This document shows positions 31,510 to 40,900 of a stretch of DNA of 64,000 nt, piece by piece. The notes under the pieces are model-generated. The model worked only from the letters and a program-made list of their open reading frames with translations, was not told where the DNA came from and ran no database searches. Position numbers and translations under genes: made by a program. The stretch's first letter is position 1; the number at the start of each line of letters is the position of its first letter. Source of the DNA: Lachnospiraceae bacterium UBA6998 (lineage in GTDB: Bacteria; Bacillota; Clostridia; Lachnospirales; Lachnospiraceae); assembly GCA_002448395.1 (NCBI GenBank), contig DJXS01000004.1:1-64000 (forward strand), read 5' to 3'.

Positions 31510-33375
31510 TCAGAATTCTTCCGGCGGTTTCGCCGAGCTGTATAAGGTCCGCCGCTTGGCGGGCTTTTCTTGTGTGACCGGATCGTTGGGCGGCGGGGTA
31601 TACTGGGGAGGCGGCGATGGGATAGGGCTTGGCGTATAGTCCATGATGGAGATGTGTTCGATCTCCCGGGACATACCGTGCCGTGTATAGTCAAGTTTTT
31701 TGAGCTTCAGCAGGTTATAGCCGCGAATGACGCAGAGAAGCTCGTCATTCGGCATGCGCAGCACCTCATCCGGGGTGAGCAGCCGCCTTTTTCCCTGCCC
31801 CTCAGTCTGCCGGTATTGGGGAATGAGCTGGGCCACCGCGATGGTCTGCCGCACGGTCATGGTGGAATTGATGAGTACGCTCATGTCACCGCTGCGGGCA
31901 GAGAAATGCTCGGCTGTCACATCGTCCGTACAGCCGAGCATGAGCTGAATATCGCAGTTGCCGACGATCTCGGCCCAGAGGTTATTGGGGTAGCGGTTCT
32001 GCAGCTGACCGAGACTTTGAATGGCCAGCATGACCCTGATGTCCCTGGAACGCACCACGCTGAGGGAGCGGGCAAAGTCCGATCCATCCGCAGCGCCGCC
32101 GATCTTGCCGATGTTGTTGAACTCATCCAGGATCAGATTGACAGGCACGTCGCAGCGGCCGTCGGGCTGCGCGTCCGCGTAACGGGTCAGCTTGATGAAC
32201 ATGAAGGTGAAAAACAGGGACGACAGGAAAGCCATGCTTGTCTCCTGGTCGCTGAGCACCACAAAGTAGGCGCATTTCTTCCGGGCGGGGTCCGTCAGGT
32301 CAATGTCAGACTGACTTGTGATCCGCTCTACGGCCTCGTTCTGTAATACTTGCAATCTTGTGCCCAGACCCAGTATGATGCCGGATTTCACCGTGTCGCT
32401 GGACTGGGCGAACAGATTATACGGCGCGCGGGCCGAATGATTGAGGGGCAGGCGCTCAAAGATCGTCGTCAGCTGCTTTTCGGTGTTTTGGGTCAGCATC
32501 CGGTATACGGCCGAGAGGTGTTTCTCCTCCGGAGAACGGGTCTTGTCCTGATCCACATAGAGGATCAGCGCTTTGAGAAGGTTGCCTTCGCCGTTGTCCC
32601 AGAAATGATCGCCCTTGCCGGAGCTGGTATTGCCAATGATGGCGTTGGTGAGCACCTGGGCCATGAGCGTGTCGCCGTTCAAGTCTGACATGCAGTTCCA
32701 GGAGTCGCCGTGCTCAGGATTGACCAGATTGAAGACCTTCACGTCATACCCGTTTTTGCGAAAGAGCTGAGCGGTATCGGCGTAGAGCTCACCCTTGCTG
32801 TCCGTGATGATCACGGACTCGCCGCGCTTGATGTTCTGAAAGAGAGCGTTGCGGATGATCGCGCGGGACTTCATCGTGCCGGACGCGCCGAAGATGGCGA
32901 TGTGCCGGTTCAGTCTGGTGTCCTTCGGCATACAGACAGCCTTGCCCTTATACTCGCCGAGGATCGTGCCCTCGGCCCTGTCGATCGGCGAGATCTCCAG
33001 GATCTCTTTCATCTCATTTTCGTTCATCCAACTCGCCGTGCCGTAGATCCCGGTTTTGGCGGTGGTAAAGCCCCGGGGATCCTGATCCTTCCCGCCGAAG
33101 CGATCATGAAAGCGAATGTACAGCACGAGCGCGCTGCCGATGGCTATCATCCCGAGTAAGCTTTTGAGCCCGTAGCGGGTCAGCAGCATCGGATAGCAGA
33201 TGAGGGGATTCAGACTTGCCTTCTGTATGGCCGCCTCGCCCGCAAGACCTCCAGCATCCCGCCAGAGATCATAGTTTTGCATCAGCTGCCCGAGGAGCCC
33301 GGCAAGATAGCCGAGCGCCGCCAGCGCCAGGATGAAGAGGGGGATAAGCAGCAAGCGCTTTTTCTTATCCGTCAA
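31510..33375 (-). CDS. virD4: VirD4/TraG-type coupling protein
   Basis: 621 aa from TTG 33375 (after GAGGTGTTTGC). Two N-terminal membrane spans, then the ATPase: Walker A IFGASGTMKSRA (residues ~135), Walker B NLILDEFNNIG, and TraG motifs LGCTDDVTAEHFSARSG. It is the inner-membrane motor that hands relaxase-bound DNA to the type IV channel. Pro-rich C-tail. Overlaps the upstream gene by 11 bases. Confidence 0.93.
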   Translation of the reverse strand: MTDKKKRLLLIPLFILALAALGYLAGLLGQLMQNYDLWRDAGGLAGEAAIQKASLNPLICYPMLLTRYGLKSLLGMIAIGSALVLYIRFHDRFGGKDQDPRGFTTAKTGIYGTASWMNENEMKEILEISPIDRAEGTILGEYKGKAVCMPKDTRLNRHIAIFGASGTMKSRAIIRNALFQNIKRGESVIITDSKGELYADTAQLFRKNGYDVKVFNLVNPEHGDSWNCMSDLNGDTLMAQVLTNAIIGNTSSGKGDHFWDNGEGNLLKALILYVDQDKTRSPEEKHLSAVYRMLTQNTEKQLTTIFERLPLNHSARAPYNLFAQSSDTVKSGIILGLGTRLQVLQNEAVERITSQSDIDLTDPARKKCAYFVVLSDQETSMAFLSSLFFTFMFIKLTRYADAQPDGRCDVPVNLILDEFNNIGKIGGAADGSDFARSLSVVRSRDIRVMLAIQSLGQLQNRYPNNLWAEIVGNCDIQLMLGCTDDVTAEHFSARSGDMSVLINSTMTVRQTIAVAQLIPQYRQTEGQGKRRLLTPDEVLRMPNDELLCVIRGYNLLKLKKLDYTRHGMSREIEHISIMDYTPSPIPSPPPQYTPPPNDPVTQEKPAKRRTLYSSAKPPEEF

Positions 33376-34510
33376 GCAAACACCTCGCTTTGACTCCCAG
33401 CGCGTCTTCCAGCGCGGAGAGCTCTATGGTTTTGTAGTGGATCTGATCGGGCAAGCAGCTTCGCAGAAAGTCCAGCTGCTCGGGAAAGCAGACGACCTCG
33501 CAGCTCCGCCGGCTGTCTTCCGCCGCTGCGGCAAAGCGGATCAGTCTGGCTATGTTACTGTCCAGGAAGGAAAAGACATGGGTCCGGTCGATATAGGCGT
33601 CATACTCAAAGCTGCCGTTTTCGTAGGAGCGTGTCTCCGGCTCAAATAACAGATCCAGGATCTGCTCCTTCCAGTCCGGGAGTGTGAGCAGAGCCGTCTG
33701 ACGGATGCCGAACTCGTCGAGCGGGATAAAATAAATATGCCGATACACGCCGTCAAACCGATTTTCCGGCTTCCCTTTGGGGACAGACGCCTCGATCGTC
33801 TTCAGCGCCAGCTCATAGGAGCGGCCAAAGAGCACGGCGGAATCCACATCGTTCACCTCGGCGTTGAGACGACCGATCCGAATGAGATCGTGCCGGGTTT
33901 TGAATTCCCCGTCACCCACCCATCGCATCACGGCGTTTCGGGTATTGTAAATGGCGAGAGAGGAGCCGCGGGAGAACAGCGCGCCGGTGAGGCGGGTATA
34001 TCTGGTTTTGTTCAGCTCACCCTCCTCGATCTGCTTGAGATCCTTGGAGAGATATACGTTCGGCTCCCGGATGATCGCCTCCCGCTGCCGAAGCTGCAGA
34101 GAGGGGAGACGCCAGGGCCTGCACTCGATGCCTGCCCGGAGAAACATGGCGACAGTCTCTGCCACGCGATGATTGCGCTCCACATGGGCGCGATTGCCTG
34201 AAAAGACTTGCCTGCCCCAGGCGGAGAGATAGTAACGGTCGGTCCCGGCCCAGGCGAGCAGGGGAAGGGCGGATTTGCAAAGGCGAATGGTTTTGTTCGG
34301 TGACTTGCCTGAGATGCTGAGTATGCGGCCGCTGAACTTCTCGCCTGTGATCGAATTGTGAAAGGACTGGGGGAGGGCCAGGTCGTGGATCAGGGCTTTC
34401 ATCACGCGTTCATTGCCGAGGAGAGAGACGGACTGCACCGGATATTCCCCCACGATCGAGAGCAAGGTGACGAGAAAAGCCAGGTGACTGCCGGGGCGAA
34501 ACAGGATCAT
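33365..34510 (-). CDS. conjugative-element protein, possible winged-helix (replication-relaxation-like)
   Basis: 381 aa, ATG 34510 after GGGGAGGCCTGCC. The first ~110 residues look like a winged-helix domain (LLSIVGEYPVQSVSLLG...TIRLCKSALPLLAWAGTDRYYLSAWGRQVF), the pattern of replication-relaxation proteins; the rest is alpha/beta. That likeness is an inference. Sits directly upstream of virD4, a common place for such proteins. Confidence 0.5.
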   Translation of the reverse strand: MILFRPGSHLAFLVTLLSIVGEYPVQSVSLLGNERVMKALIHDLALPQSFHNSITGEKFSGRILSISGKSPNKTIRLCKSALPLLAWAGTDRYYLSAWGRQVFSGNRAHVERNHRVAETVAMFLRAGIECRPWRLPSLQLRQREAIIREPNVYLSKDLKQIEEGELNKTRYTRLTGALFSRGSSLAIYNTRNAVMRWVGDGEFKTRHDLIRIGRLNAEVNDVDSAVLFGRSYELALKTIEASVPKGKPENRFDGVYRHIYFIPLDEFGIRQTALLTLPDWKEQILDLLFEPETRSYENGSFEYDAYIDRTHVFSFLDSNIARLIRFAAAAEDSRRSCEVVCFPEQLDFLRSCLPDQIHYKTIELSALEDALGVKARCLLDG

Positions 34511-34535
34511 GGCAGGCCTCCCCGGGCGAAAGGCG

Positions 34536-34669
34536 TTTTAGGCATAACAGATGCCCTCTTTGCCTTAAAACCCGATTCTGCAGCTGCCGCAAGCCCAGAT
34601 CTGATCGGCTTTTTCCGGGAAAACCGCGGCTGTAAAAATCGGAGCCTGGTTTTGGCCCTGTTTTTACAG
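34536..34669. other. two hairpins in intergenic region
   Basis: TTTTAGGCA (34536) pairs with TGCCTTAAAA (34561), and GCTGTAAAAA (34628) with TTTTTACAGC (34660), the second followed by CCTTTTTG on the plus strand. They fill the 174-base gap between two minus-strand transfer genes and may damp read-through or stabilise mRNA ends. Confidence 0.4.
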
Positions 34670-34684
34670 CTCCTTTTTGCCCCC

Positions 34685-35362
34685 TCAGACGGCATATTTC
34701 CGGCCTACGGAATCCTCCATCAGCGCCTCAACACGAAGCCACTGGGGGAAGTCCCCGCGGGGCACCACATAGACCTGCGTATAGTCCGCCTCCCCCTCGG
34801 CGCTGCAGTAGTAATGGGAGCAGAAGGCGGGGCTGTCGTCCGCCAGAACGAAGAGCGCGACGGCGTCGGCGACCGTGTTGACCTCGATATTGTCATGATC
34901 CCGCTTCTGCCGCTCGGGGCGATCCCGGTTATACACATGGCGGAAGATGAGCACGGCGTCTTCATAGCGCACGGGCTCGTGTTCAGAGAAGAAGCGCTGC
35001 AGGGCGGGATAGAGATAGGCGCGGATATAATTGCGGGAGTTGAACTCCTTCTTGGGCAAAAGCGCCGGAAGACACACCCGAAACCAGCCCTCGGGGGTAA
35101 ACTCTATGTCCACAGGGATATTGTTCTCCATGATCTCCTCCACCTCCCGAAAGGCCATGGGTCGGTTCGTGTTCACCGGGAGCACTCTTGCCTGAAGCGC
35201 GGTGCGCTCGGCGTATTTCGCCAGCCGCAGGGAGACCGCGTAGGCCTCATCCATGCGGCCGGAATCGGTCAGCTGACGGACGATCTTGGCGTCAGACGCC
35301 ATGTGTTTGATGTTCTGCTCAGCACTGTTCAGAACCTGCAGGAATGCGTTGAGTGACTTCAT
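34685..35362 (-). CDS. uncharacterised conjugative-element protein (DUF6100-like?)
   Basis: 225 aa, ATG 35362 after CGAGGAGGCGATCCAGA. N-terminal helical region (SAEQNIKHMASDAKIVRQLTDSGRMDEAYAVSLRLAKYAERTALQARVLP) then an alpha/beta part with FRHVYNRDRPERQKRDHDNIEVNTVADAVALFVLADDSPAFCSHYY, reminiscent of a Holliday-resolvase-like RusA stretch with conserved DHDN. The family name is uncertain. The DHDN-VADA pattern could hold metal. Confidence 0.5.
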   Translation of the reverse strand: MKSLNAFLQVLNSAEQNIKHMASDAKIVRQLTDSGRMDEAYAVSLRLAKYAERTALQARVLPVNTNRPMAFREVEEIMENNIPVDIEFTPEGWFRVCLPALLPKKEFNSRNYIRAYLYPALQRFFSEHEPVRYEDAVLIFRHVYNRDRPERQKRDHDNIEVNTVADAVALFVLADDSPAFCSHYYCSAEGEADYTQVYVVPRGDFPQWLRVEALMEDSVGRKYAV

Positions 35363-35885
35363 TCTGGATCGCCTCCTCGGAATAAAATAAGATTTCGGGC
35401 TCGTCCTTGCCCTGAAACTCTATGGTGGCAAAGAGACATGGCGCCTTGGGCAGCTTCAGCTTCGCCGCCATGCTGATGTGGGGCAGGACGATGATGTATT
35501 TCAGATCATCCTGCGGCTGCAGCAGACGCAGAAGATTGCCCTCTCCCTCGTAGAGCACCACGATCTCATAGCCGGTGTTCTCCTTGAGGAAGAAGAGCTG
35601 CGAGGGATATACAGCGGGGTAGTGGGCCATCGGCTCCACAAAGTCAATGAATTTGAGCAGCACCCACACGGCCAGCACGACCCGCTGATCCGGCTGGCAA
35701 AGGGAATCCAGGCCGATGTAATAGCCGTCGCCCACATTTTCGATGCGGGATGCCCGACGGAGATTGTTGAGGATTTTCTCCGCGGTGTCCGGCGGCTTGC
35801 GCAGCATACGGATCAGCTGCGTCTTGGGCAGCGCCCCATACTGGGACAGCCACTTGATCACGCAGCTTTCATCTTGTAAAAGCAA
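35319..35885 (-). CDS. uncharacterised winged-helix protein (DUF5697-like?)
   Basis: 188 aa from TTG 35885 after GGGAGGTGATATATT. The first ~60 residues fit a winged helix (VIKWLSQYGALPKTQLIRMLRKPPDTAEKILNNLRRASRIENVGDGYYIG); the rest is beta-rich. Overlaps the next gene by 44 bases. Likely a DNA-binding accessory of the transfer operon; the family name is from memory and uncertain. Confidence 0.5.
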   Translation of the reverse strand: MLLQDESCVIKWLSQYGALPKTQLIRMLRKPPDTAEKILNNLRRASRIENVGDGYYIGLDSLCQPDQRVVLAVWVLLKFIDFVEPMAHYPAVYPSQLFFLKENTGYEIVVLYEGEGNLLRLLQPQDDLKYIIVLPHISMAAKLKLPKAPCLFATIEFQGKDEPEILFYSEEAIQNEVTQRIPAGSEQC

Positions 35886-35891
35886 AATATA

Positions 35892-38486
35892 TCACCTCCC
35901 TTCGGAATGCGTATTTTGTGCGCAATACGTATTCCCGTCAGAATACGCATTTGGCTCGGAATGCGTATTATCTTTCTGCCTCTCCCGGAGAATGGCTTCC
36001 AGTTCGGCCCGGTCGGTGGTGATCATCTCCTGCTCCTCCTGGGAGGCCTTGATGACCACCGGCACCTTGTTGCTGTTGGAGCAGACCAGGGCCTCGCCGC
36101 GCTCAAACTGGGTGATGGAGCGAAGCTCTGTCCGTGTCAGCTTCAATACCTCCTGTACGGTTTTGGCTTCATCCGGCTCCAGATTCAGAATGATCTTGTT
36201 CTTGGAGTTGTTGATAATAGCCCTGCCGTACTTGCCGTCCTCCAGACCGAAGAAGTCCGAGAGATCCTGCGTCGCCGAGATGGCAGCGCCGCCGAAGCCG
36301 CGGATCGTTTTGAAGATCGTGAGACAGAACTCCGCCGCCATGCGGTTGGAGCTTGCGCCGATCAGCTGCCAGATCTCGTCGATCATGATGGCCTTTTTCT
36401 TGGTGCGGTCGGCTTTCACCGTGTCCCACACATAGTCCAGCGCAATGAACATGCCCACCGGCAGCAGCTTGCCCTTGAGCTCCGAGAGATCCAGTACAAT
36501 GTACTTGTTCGTCAAGTCTACGTTGGTCTGCTGGTTAAAGCTCTGGGCAGAGCCGGTCACAAAGCGGCTGATGATCACCGCGAGCCGCTGGGTCAGGGGA
36601 TTGTCCAGCAGCTCCGCGTGCAGATCTCCGATGATGGGCATGGGCTTCATCTGCGGCGGATAGCAGTTCCGGTTTCGGTACAGAGAGTCGTTATCATGGG
36701 TGATGCCAAACTTGGCATAGGTACGGATCAGAGCCTCATCCAACATCTGTTCCTCCTCGTTGCTCATGTCCGGGATCAGCAGAGAGAAGAAGGTCATGAG
36801 CTGCTGGATCTTTCTCGCCAGCATGGAGTCCATTTCACTGTAGTCCAGCTCGTCGATGAGTTCCATTTCCGGAGAAATGGTGTGGCGGATCTCCATGATG
36901 TTGATGCAGTGCGGAGAGCCCGGCGCGATCTTGATGAACTCTCCGCCGACCCTTTTGCAGGCACGGCGGAATTCATGCCCCTTGATCGGGGCGAGGATAA
37001 AGCACTGAATGCCGCGCATCCGCATCCGCAGGGCCAGAAGCTGCATGGTGAAGGTTTTGCCGGCGCCGCTGGTGCCAAGCAAGTTCAGATTCGCGTTCTT
37101 GTTCTTCTTGGTGTTGAAAAGATCCACGATACAGAGCGAATTGTTGTGCCGGTTGATGCCCAGCAGTACGCCCGCGTCGTCGGACATTTCAAAGCTTGTG
37201 AACATGTACGTGGAGGCAGCGCCGGTGGTGAGCACATTCCGCCGCGCCTTGCGCTCCAGCCTGGGATCGATCTTCAGGAAGGGCATGACTGAGGAAAAAG
37301 CCGCCTCCTGCTGGAAGCGGCAATCACTGACGTACATATCCATGGATTTGAGCATGTCCACCATCTGCTGCTTGCGCCACATCAGCTCGTCGATGCTTTT
37401 GGCGGAGATGGTGATGAACACCGAGAGGTAAAACAGGTCCTCGTTATAGTTCGCGATACCCTGCTTGATGTAGTAGCCGGCCTGGATGGAGTTGGTGAGC
37501 TCCTCATAGTCCGTGCTGGTATCCTGCATGCTTTTGAGCTTGGTGCGGTTGAGGCGAATGCGCTGGGCCACCTTGTCGATGGCCTTGCTGCGGTTTTCCC
37601 GGTGCAGGTGGACGTCGATGTCGATGCCCTCGCCGGCGTTGATGAGCGAGGACATCCAGCCAGCCCGCACAGTGCCGGGATAACCGTTCCCACGGATATA
37701 CAGGAAGCAGTAATACAGGCCGTCCATGATCACATAGCTGTTATGGCTGAAGTCCAGACCGCGGGGCGAGATGAAGTTCGTCATGCGGATATGGGGAACG
37801 GAATCCAGACCGATGATCCTGTTCCGGGCGGCCATGGTATCCACTACAACACGGTTGACCCGGGCAGAAAAGGGATCATCCACACAGGAGCGGCGGTTGA
37901 AGAACATGTACAAGATCTCCGCCGTGGCTTCGTCCGGGTCCTTGGGCTGGACAATAGAGTTGCCGCACTGCATGAAGTAGGTGCGGGCGTTCTGCTCCAC
38001 GGTCTGGATCATGCTGTAGACCTGACCGAAATCTTCGCTGTCGCCATGGCGCAGCTCTTCAAACTGATAGATCAGGAAGAAGCGCCGGGTCAGAGCCTCC
38101 CGGTTGCCCACATCGCGGACAAAGCGGATATAGCCCTCGCCCTGGCGGCGGCATTCCTCGTTCTCCTCCTGCTCCAGCTCCTGACGGAGAAGCTGAATAT
38201 GTTTGTCCGAATCCGCCTTGCGGGTGAAGCTCTTGAACTGCAGCCGCTGAGGCGAGATCTTCAGCCAGGAGGCAAAAGAAGAGATGATGTTGTACTGCTC
38301 TTCGTCGGAGCGCAGCATGAAGTTGATGGGCTCGATCTCCAGGATCTTGATATACCGCCCGTCCGTTGTCTCGATGATCCCATGGTGGATTTCTTTCACG
38401 GGAATATAATCCTGGACGAACTCAAGCAGCTCGCCGCTGTTTTTTGGCTTTCCCTTTTTTGGGGTTTTTGAGGCGCGCCGGGTCAT
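35892..38486 (-). CDS. virB4: VirB4-type conjugation ATPase
   Basis: About 864 aa. N-terminal VirB4 domain (SGELLEFVQDYIPVKEIHHGIIETTDGRYIKILEIEPINF), Walker A LGTSGAGKTFTMQL near residue ~450, Walker B AIMIDEIWQLIG, and a late SATQDLSDFF motif. It powers assembly and transfer of the type IV system. ATG 38486 after AGGAGGAT lies inside the end of the PrgI gene. The last ~25 residues are an odd Asn/Ser/Tyr-rich tail encoded by short GAATGCGTATT/AATACGCATT repeats. Confidence 0.93.
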   Translation of the reverse strand: MTRRASKTPKKGKPKNSGELLEFVQDYIPVKEIHHGIIETTDGRYIKILEIEPINFMLRSDEEQYNIISSFASWLKISPQRLQFKSFTRKADSDKHIQLLRQELEQEENEECRRQGEGYIRFVRDVGNREALTRRFFLIYQFEELRHGDSEDFGQVYSMIQTVEQNARTYFMQCGNSIVQPKDPDEATAEILYMFFNRRSCVDDPFSARVNRVVVDTMAARNRIIGLDSVPHIRMTNFISPRGLDFSHNSYVIMDGLYYCFLYIRGNGYPGTVRAGWMSSLINAGEGIDIDVHLHRENRSKAIDKVAQRIRLNRTKLKSMQDTSTDYEELTNSIQAGYYIKQGIANYNEDLFYLSVFITISAKSIDELMWRKQQMVDMLKSMDMYVSDCRFQQEAAFSSVMPFLKIDPRLERKARRNVLTTGAASTYMFTSFEMSDDAGVLLGINRHNNSLCIVDLFNTKKNKNANLNLLGTSGAGKTFTMQLLALRMRMRGIQCFILAPIKGHEFRRACKRVGGEFIKIAPGSPHCINIMEIRHTISPEMELIDELDYSEMDSMLARKIQQLMTFFSLLIPDMSNEEEQMLDEALIRTYAKFGITHDNDSLYRNRNCYPPQMKPMPIIGDLHAELLDNPLTQRLAVIISRFVTGSAQSFNQQTNVDLTNKYIVLDLSELKGKLLPVGMFIALDYVWDTVKADRTKKKAIMIDEIWQLIGASSNRMAAEFCLTIFKTIRGFGGAAISATQDLSDFFGLEDGKYGRAIINNSKNKIILNLEPDEAKTVQEVLKLTRTELRSITQFERGEALVCSNSNKVPVVIKASQEEQEMITTDRAELEAILRERQKDNTHSEPNAYSDGNTYCAQNTHSEGR

Positions 38487-38805
38487 AGTGATAGCCGATC
38501 CTCCTGAAATGTAGTCTTCGGCGGTTGATAAAGAAGCGGATGATGTGACCGAGATACTGAAACAGGGAATCTCCGTCAATGCCCATCATGGAGACCACCG
38601 CCAGCGGGATCAGCGTCAGTACCATCAGAACGATCCGCATCATGGCGGGCATGGAGAACAAGAACAGCTCCGGATAACCCACCAGGATCACCAGAGCCAC
38701 CGTCTCCACCGCGTTTCTTGTTTCCAGCATACCGCCGAGGAGTTTGCCGGAATCGGTATAGTTCGCCGGAATGGCGTACACGTTGTTGTATTCTGCGTTT
38801 TCCAC
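38422..38805 (-). CDS. PrgI-family membrane protein (VirB3-like)
   Basis: 127 aa from GTG 38805, 5 bases after AGGTGAT; the longer frame to 38940 runs antisense-free but inside the hydrolase gene and lacks a ribosome site. Two adjacent membrane spans (TVALVILVGYPELFLFSM, IVLMVLTLIPLAVVSMMGI) and a basic tail, the PrgI/TcpE/VirB3 layout, directly before virB4 as expected. Part of the inner-membrane channel. Confidence 0.8.
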   Translation of the reverse strand: MENAEYNNVYAIPANYTDSGKLLGGMLETRNAVETVALVILVGYPELFLFSMPAMMRIVLMVLTLIPLAVVSMMGIDGDSLFQYLGHIIRFFINRRRLHFRRIGYHYDPARLKNPKKGKAKKQRRAA

Positions 38806-38809
38806 TTGA

Positions 38810-40843
38810 TCACCTGCCCAGCCGGTAGATATATGCCGTGGTCGTGAATTTGCCCAGCCGCAGCGCCTCCTGATGATCCGGGATGAAAATATCCACCCGG
38901 TGGATGTTGTTCTCGATCCCGGAGCCGCCCCGATCCTCAACGGTGTACATGACGCCGTTGATCATGATCTGCGTGCCGAAGGGGTAATAGCTGGACATGG
39001 CCACCATGCCGCGCTGAGCCGTCTTGCCACTGGCCGTGATGCCGTCGGCATTTACGCCGCAGCACTTGGCGCAGGCGCAATAATGAGTGACCGTGACTTC
39101 GATCTCGTATAAGGGCTCGCCCCAGGCCTGCTGCGATACTGGCGCCTCGTAATCCACGAGCGTTAGTCGCCGCAGGGAGAGGGAAGCCTCATAGGAGGGC
39201 GTGTTCAGCACAACGCCGCTGCCGCTGGTGCAGTGGACCCACATGCGGCTGCCGGAGCTGTCATAGCCTGCAAACATCAGCACATGGCCCCAACCGTTCC
39301 CGTCGGCCATAAAGCCCAGATCTCCCGGGAGAAGCTCGGAGGCGTCGATGCCCACCGTGTTGGGGTACTGACCGGAGGTACCGGCGCCGATCTCCACGCC
39401 CATGGCGGTGTTGTATACCCATTCGGTAAAGCCGCTGCAGTCCAGCCCGTAGGGACGGATCGTCCCGGTGCTGGGAGAGCCCGCCGAGGTAACGAGTCGG
39501 GGTGTGTTCCAGGCGTCGTTCCAGCCCGGCGCGGATTTGCCGCCCCAGAAATACGGCACCTTTCCCACAAGGGACAGGCCGGTGGTCAGAATGAACTTGC
39601 GCGTGGCGTTGCAGTTCTGAGCGTTCACAAAGGCGATCAGCTCCGCATCGGTGAGCGGAACCATCTCGCCGCTGCCCAGAGTGCCGTAGAGCGTCATCTT
39701 CAAAGCGTTCGCCATCTTCTGAATGGCCTCGCCGTAGGTGACGTTGAACTGACCGTACCTGGCCGAGGTGTCGATCCCGAAGGCCTGAACAATCACGGTG
39801 TTGTCAAAGGGATGGATCGTGCATTCCACATAGGGGATGATCTCGGTGGCAGGGGAGAGGGTCTCCGTACCGCTCAGCTCGTAGTAGCTCTCTGTGCGGT
39901 AGCCGACAACGCTGCGATGGGTATAGCCGTCGCTGTAGATCGGGACGTGCACAAAGGTCTCCCGGTAGGCCGGGACAGTAACGGGTTCCTCACTGGTGAA
40001 TTCCTCGTCTCGCTCATAGTAGGTACGCTGTTCCGTCTCATAGCTGTAGTAGGGCTTCCCGTTCACGTAGCCTGTGATCTGTTCGGAAGACACCACGGTG
40101 ACGGTGACAGGCTTGTAGGTGTAGTAGGTGACAGGCACCAGGTTTTCCTGCTGATTGACCTCGTAGGTGACCGGGAACATGGAGCCTGCAACAGAACCGA
40201 GCTTGGCGATCATGTCGTCCTTGGTCGTGCCCCTCTGCTCCATGGATGCTGAGTAGGCGGCAAGGACATAGCAGGTATCATAGCCCGCAGAGCTGTGAGC
40301 ATAGTTGATGAGCGCGTCCATGGAGAGGTCATAATCGTAGCCGCCCTCCTCAATGATCTGTTCAACCCTTGCCAGGGAGAGATCGTATCCGGTGTCCACC
40401 ACAGCGGAGACCGCGTCTGCCATCTCACCGTAGGTATCCGTGAGGGTAGCACCCTCCACCGGCTGCGTGCCGTCCAGGCCGAAAAAGCCGTTGGTGACGA
40501 TGGAGGGCAGCGAGGTGATCAGGATCACGAGAAAAACGAGCAGGAGACATACGCAGATCAGAATCTTATAGAGCGTGTGCCGCATAGACCAGGCGGCCGC
40601 GGCGATCGCGCCCCAGGGGCCGCCTGCGGCTGCACCCTTAGCAATATTGGCAACAGCGCTTCCTGCTTTAACGCCGCCGCTGACGGCTGCGCCTGCCCCG
40701 CGAGAAGCGGCTTCCGCACCGATTGCAGAAGCCTGCTTTGCCGCCTCCTGCCCGGATTGCCGTGCGGCTTTGGCCAGGTTGGAAGCGGCGTTTGTATAGT
40801 TATCAGAACCGTCGCCGAGCTGGCGTTTGTCCGGTTCTGCCAT
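38810..40843 (-). CDS. conjugation peptidoglycan hydrolase: membrane anchor, NlpC/P60 and 3D domains
   Basis: About 677 aa, ATG 40843 after GGAGGTGAAGCTA. An Ala/Gly-rich cytoplasmic N-terminus, one span (LYKILICVCLLLVFLVILITSL), a linker with tandem Tyr-rich strands, NlpC/P60 (Cys in GLDCSGFTEWV, His in GHVLMFAGYD), then a C-terminal 3D domain (GITASGKTAQRGMVAMSSYYPFGTQIMINGVMYTVEDRGG) with its three Asp. NlpC/P60 cuts stem peptides; the 3D domain is likely a glycan-acting or accessory module. VirB1-like role, opening the wall for the channel. Confidence 0.88.
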   Translation of the reverse strand: MAEPDKRQLGDGSDNYTNAASNLAKAARQSGQEAAKQASAIGAEAASRGAGAAVSGGVKAGSAVANIAKGAAAGGPWGAIAAAAWSMRHTLYKILICVCLLLVFLVILITSLPSIVTNGFFGLDGTQPVEGATLTDTYGEMADAVSAVVDTGYDLSLARVEQIIEEGGYDYDLSMDALINYAHSSAGYDTCYVLAAYSASMEQRGTTKDDMIAKLGSVAGSMFPVTYEVNQQENLVPVTYYTYKPVTVTVVSSEQITGYVNGKPYYSYETEQRTYYERDEEFTSEEPVTVPAYRETFVHVPIYSDGYTHRSVVGYRTESYYELSGTETLSPATEIIPYVECTIHPFDNTVIVQAFGIDTSARYGQFNVTYGEAIQKMANALKMTLYGTLGSGEMVPLTDAELIAFVNAQNCNATRKFILTTGLSLVGKVPYFWGGKSAPGWNDAWNTPRLVTSAGSPSTGTIRPYGLDCSGFTEWVYNTAMGVEIGAGTSGQYPNTVGIDASELLPGDLGFMADGNGWGHVLMFAGYDSSGSRMWVHCTSGSGVVLNTPSYEASLSLRRLTLVDYEAPVSQQAWGEPLYEIEVTVTHYCACAKCCGVNADGITASGKTAQRGMVAMSSYYPFGTQIMINGVMYTVEDRGGSGIENNIHRVDIFIPDHQEALRLGKFTTTAYIYRLGR

Positions 40844-40900
40844 TAGCTTCACCTCCGTCAAAAAGAAAGGCAGCCGGGCACTGGCCCGACTGCCAAAGGC

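Noticed and set aside
35892-35980. CRISPR-like short repeats
   Set aside because: Repeat units are ~11 bases, not spaced by unique spacers, and lie inside the virB4 coding end; no cas genes in the window.
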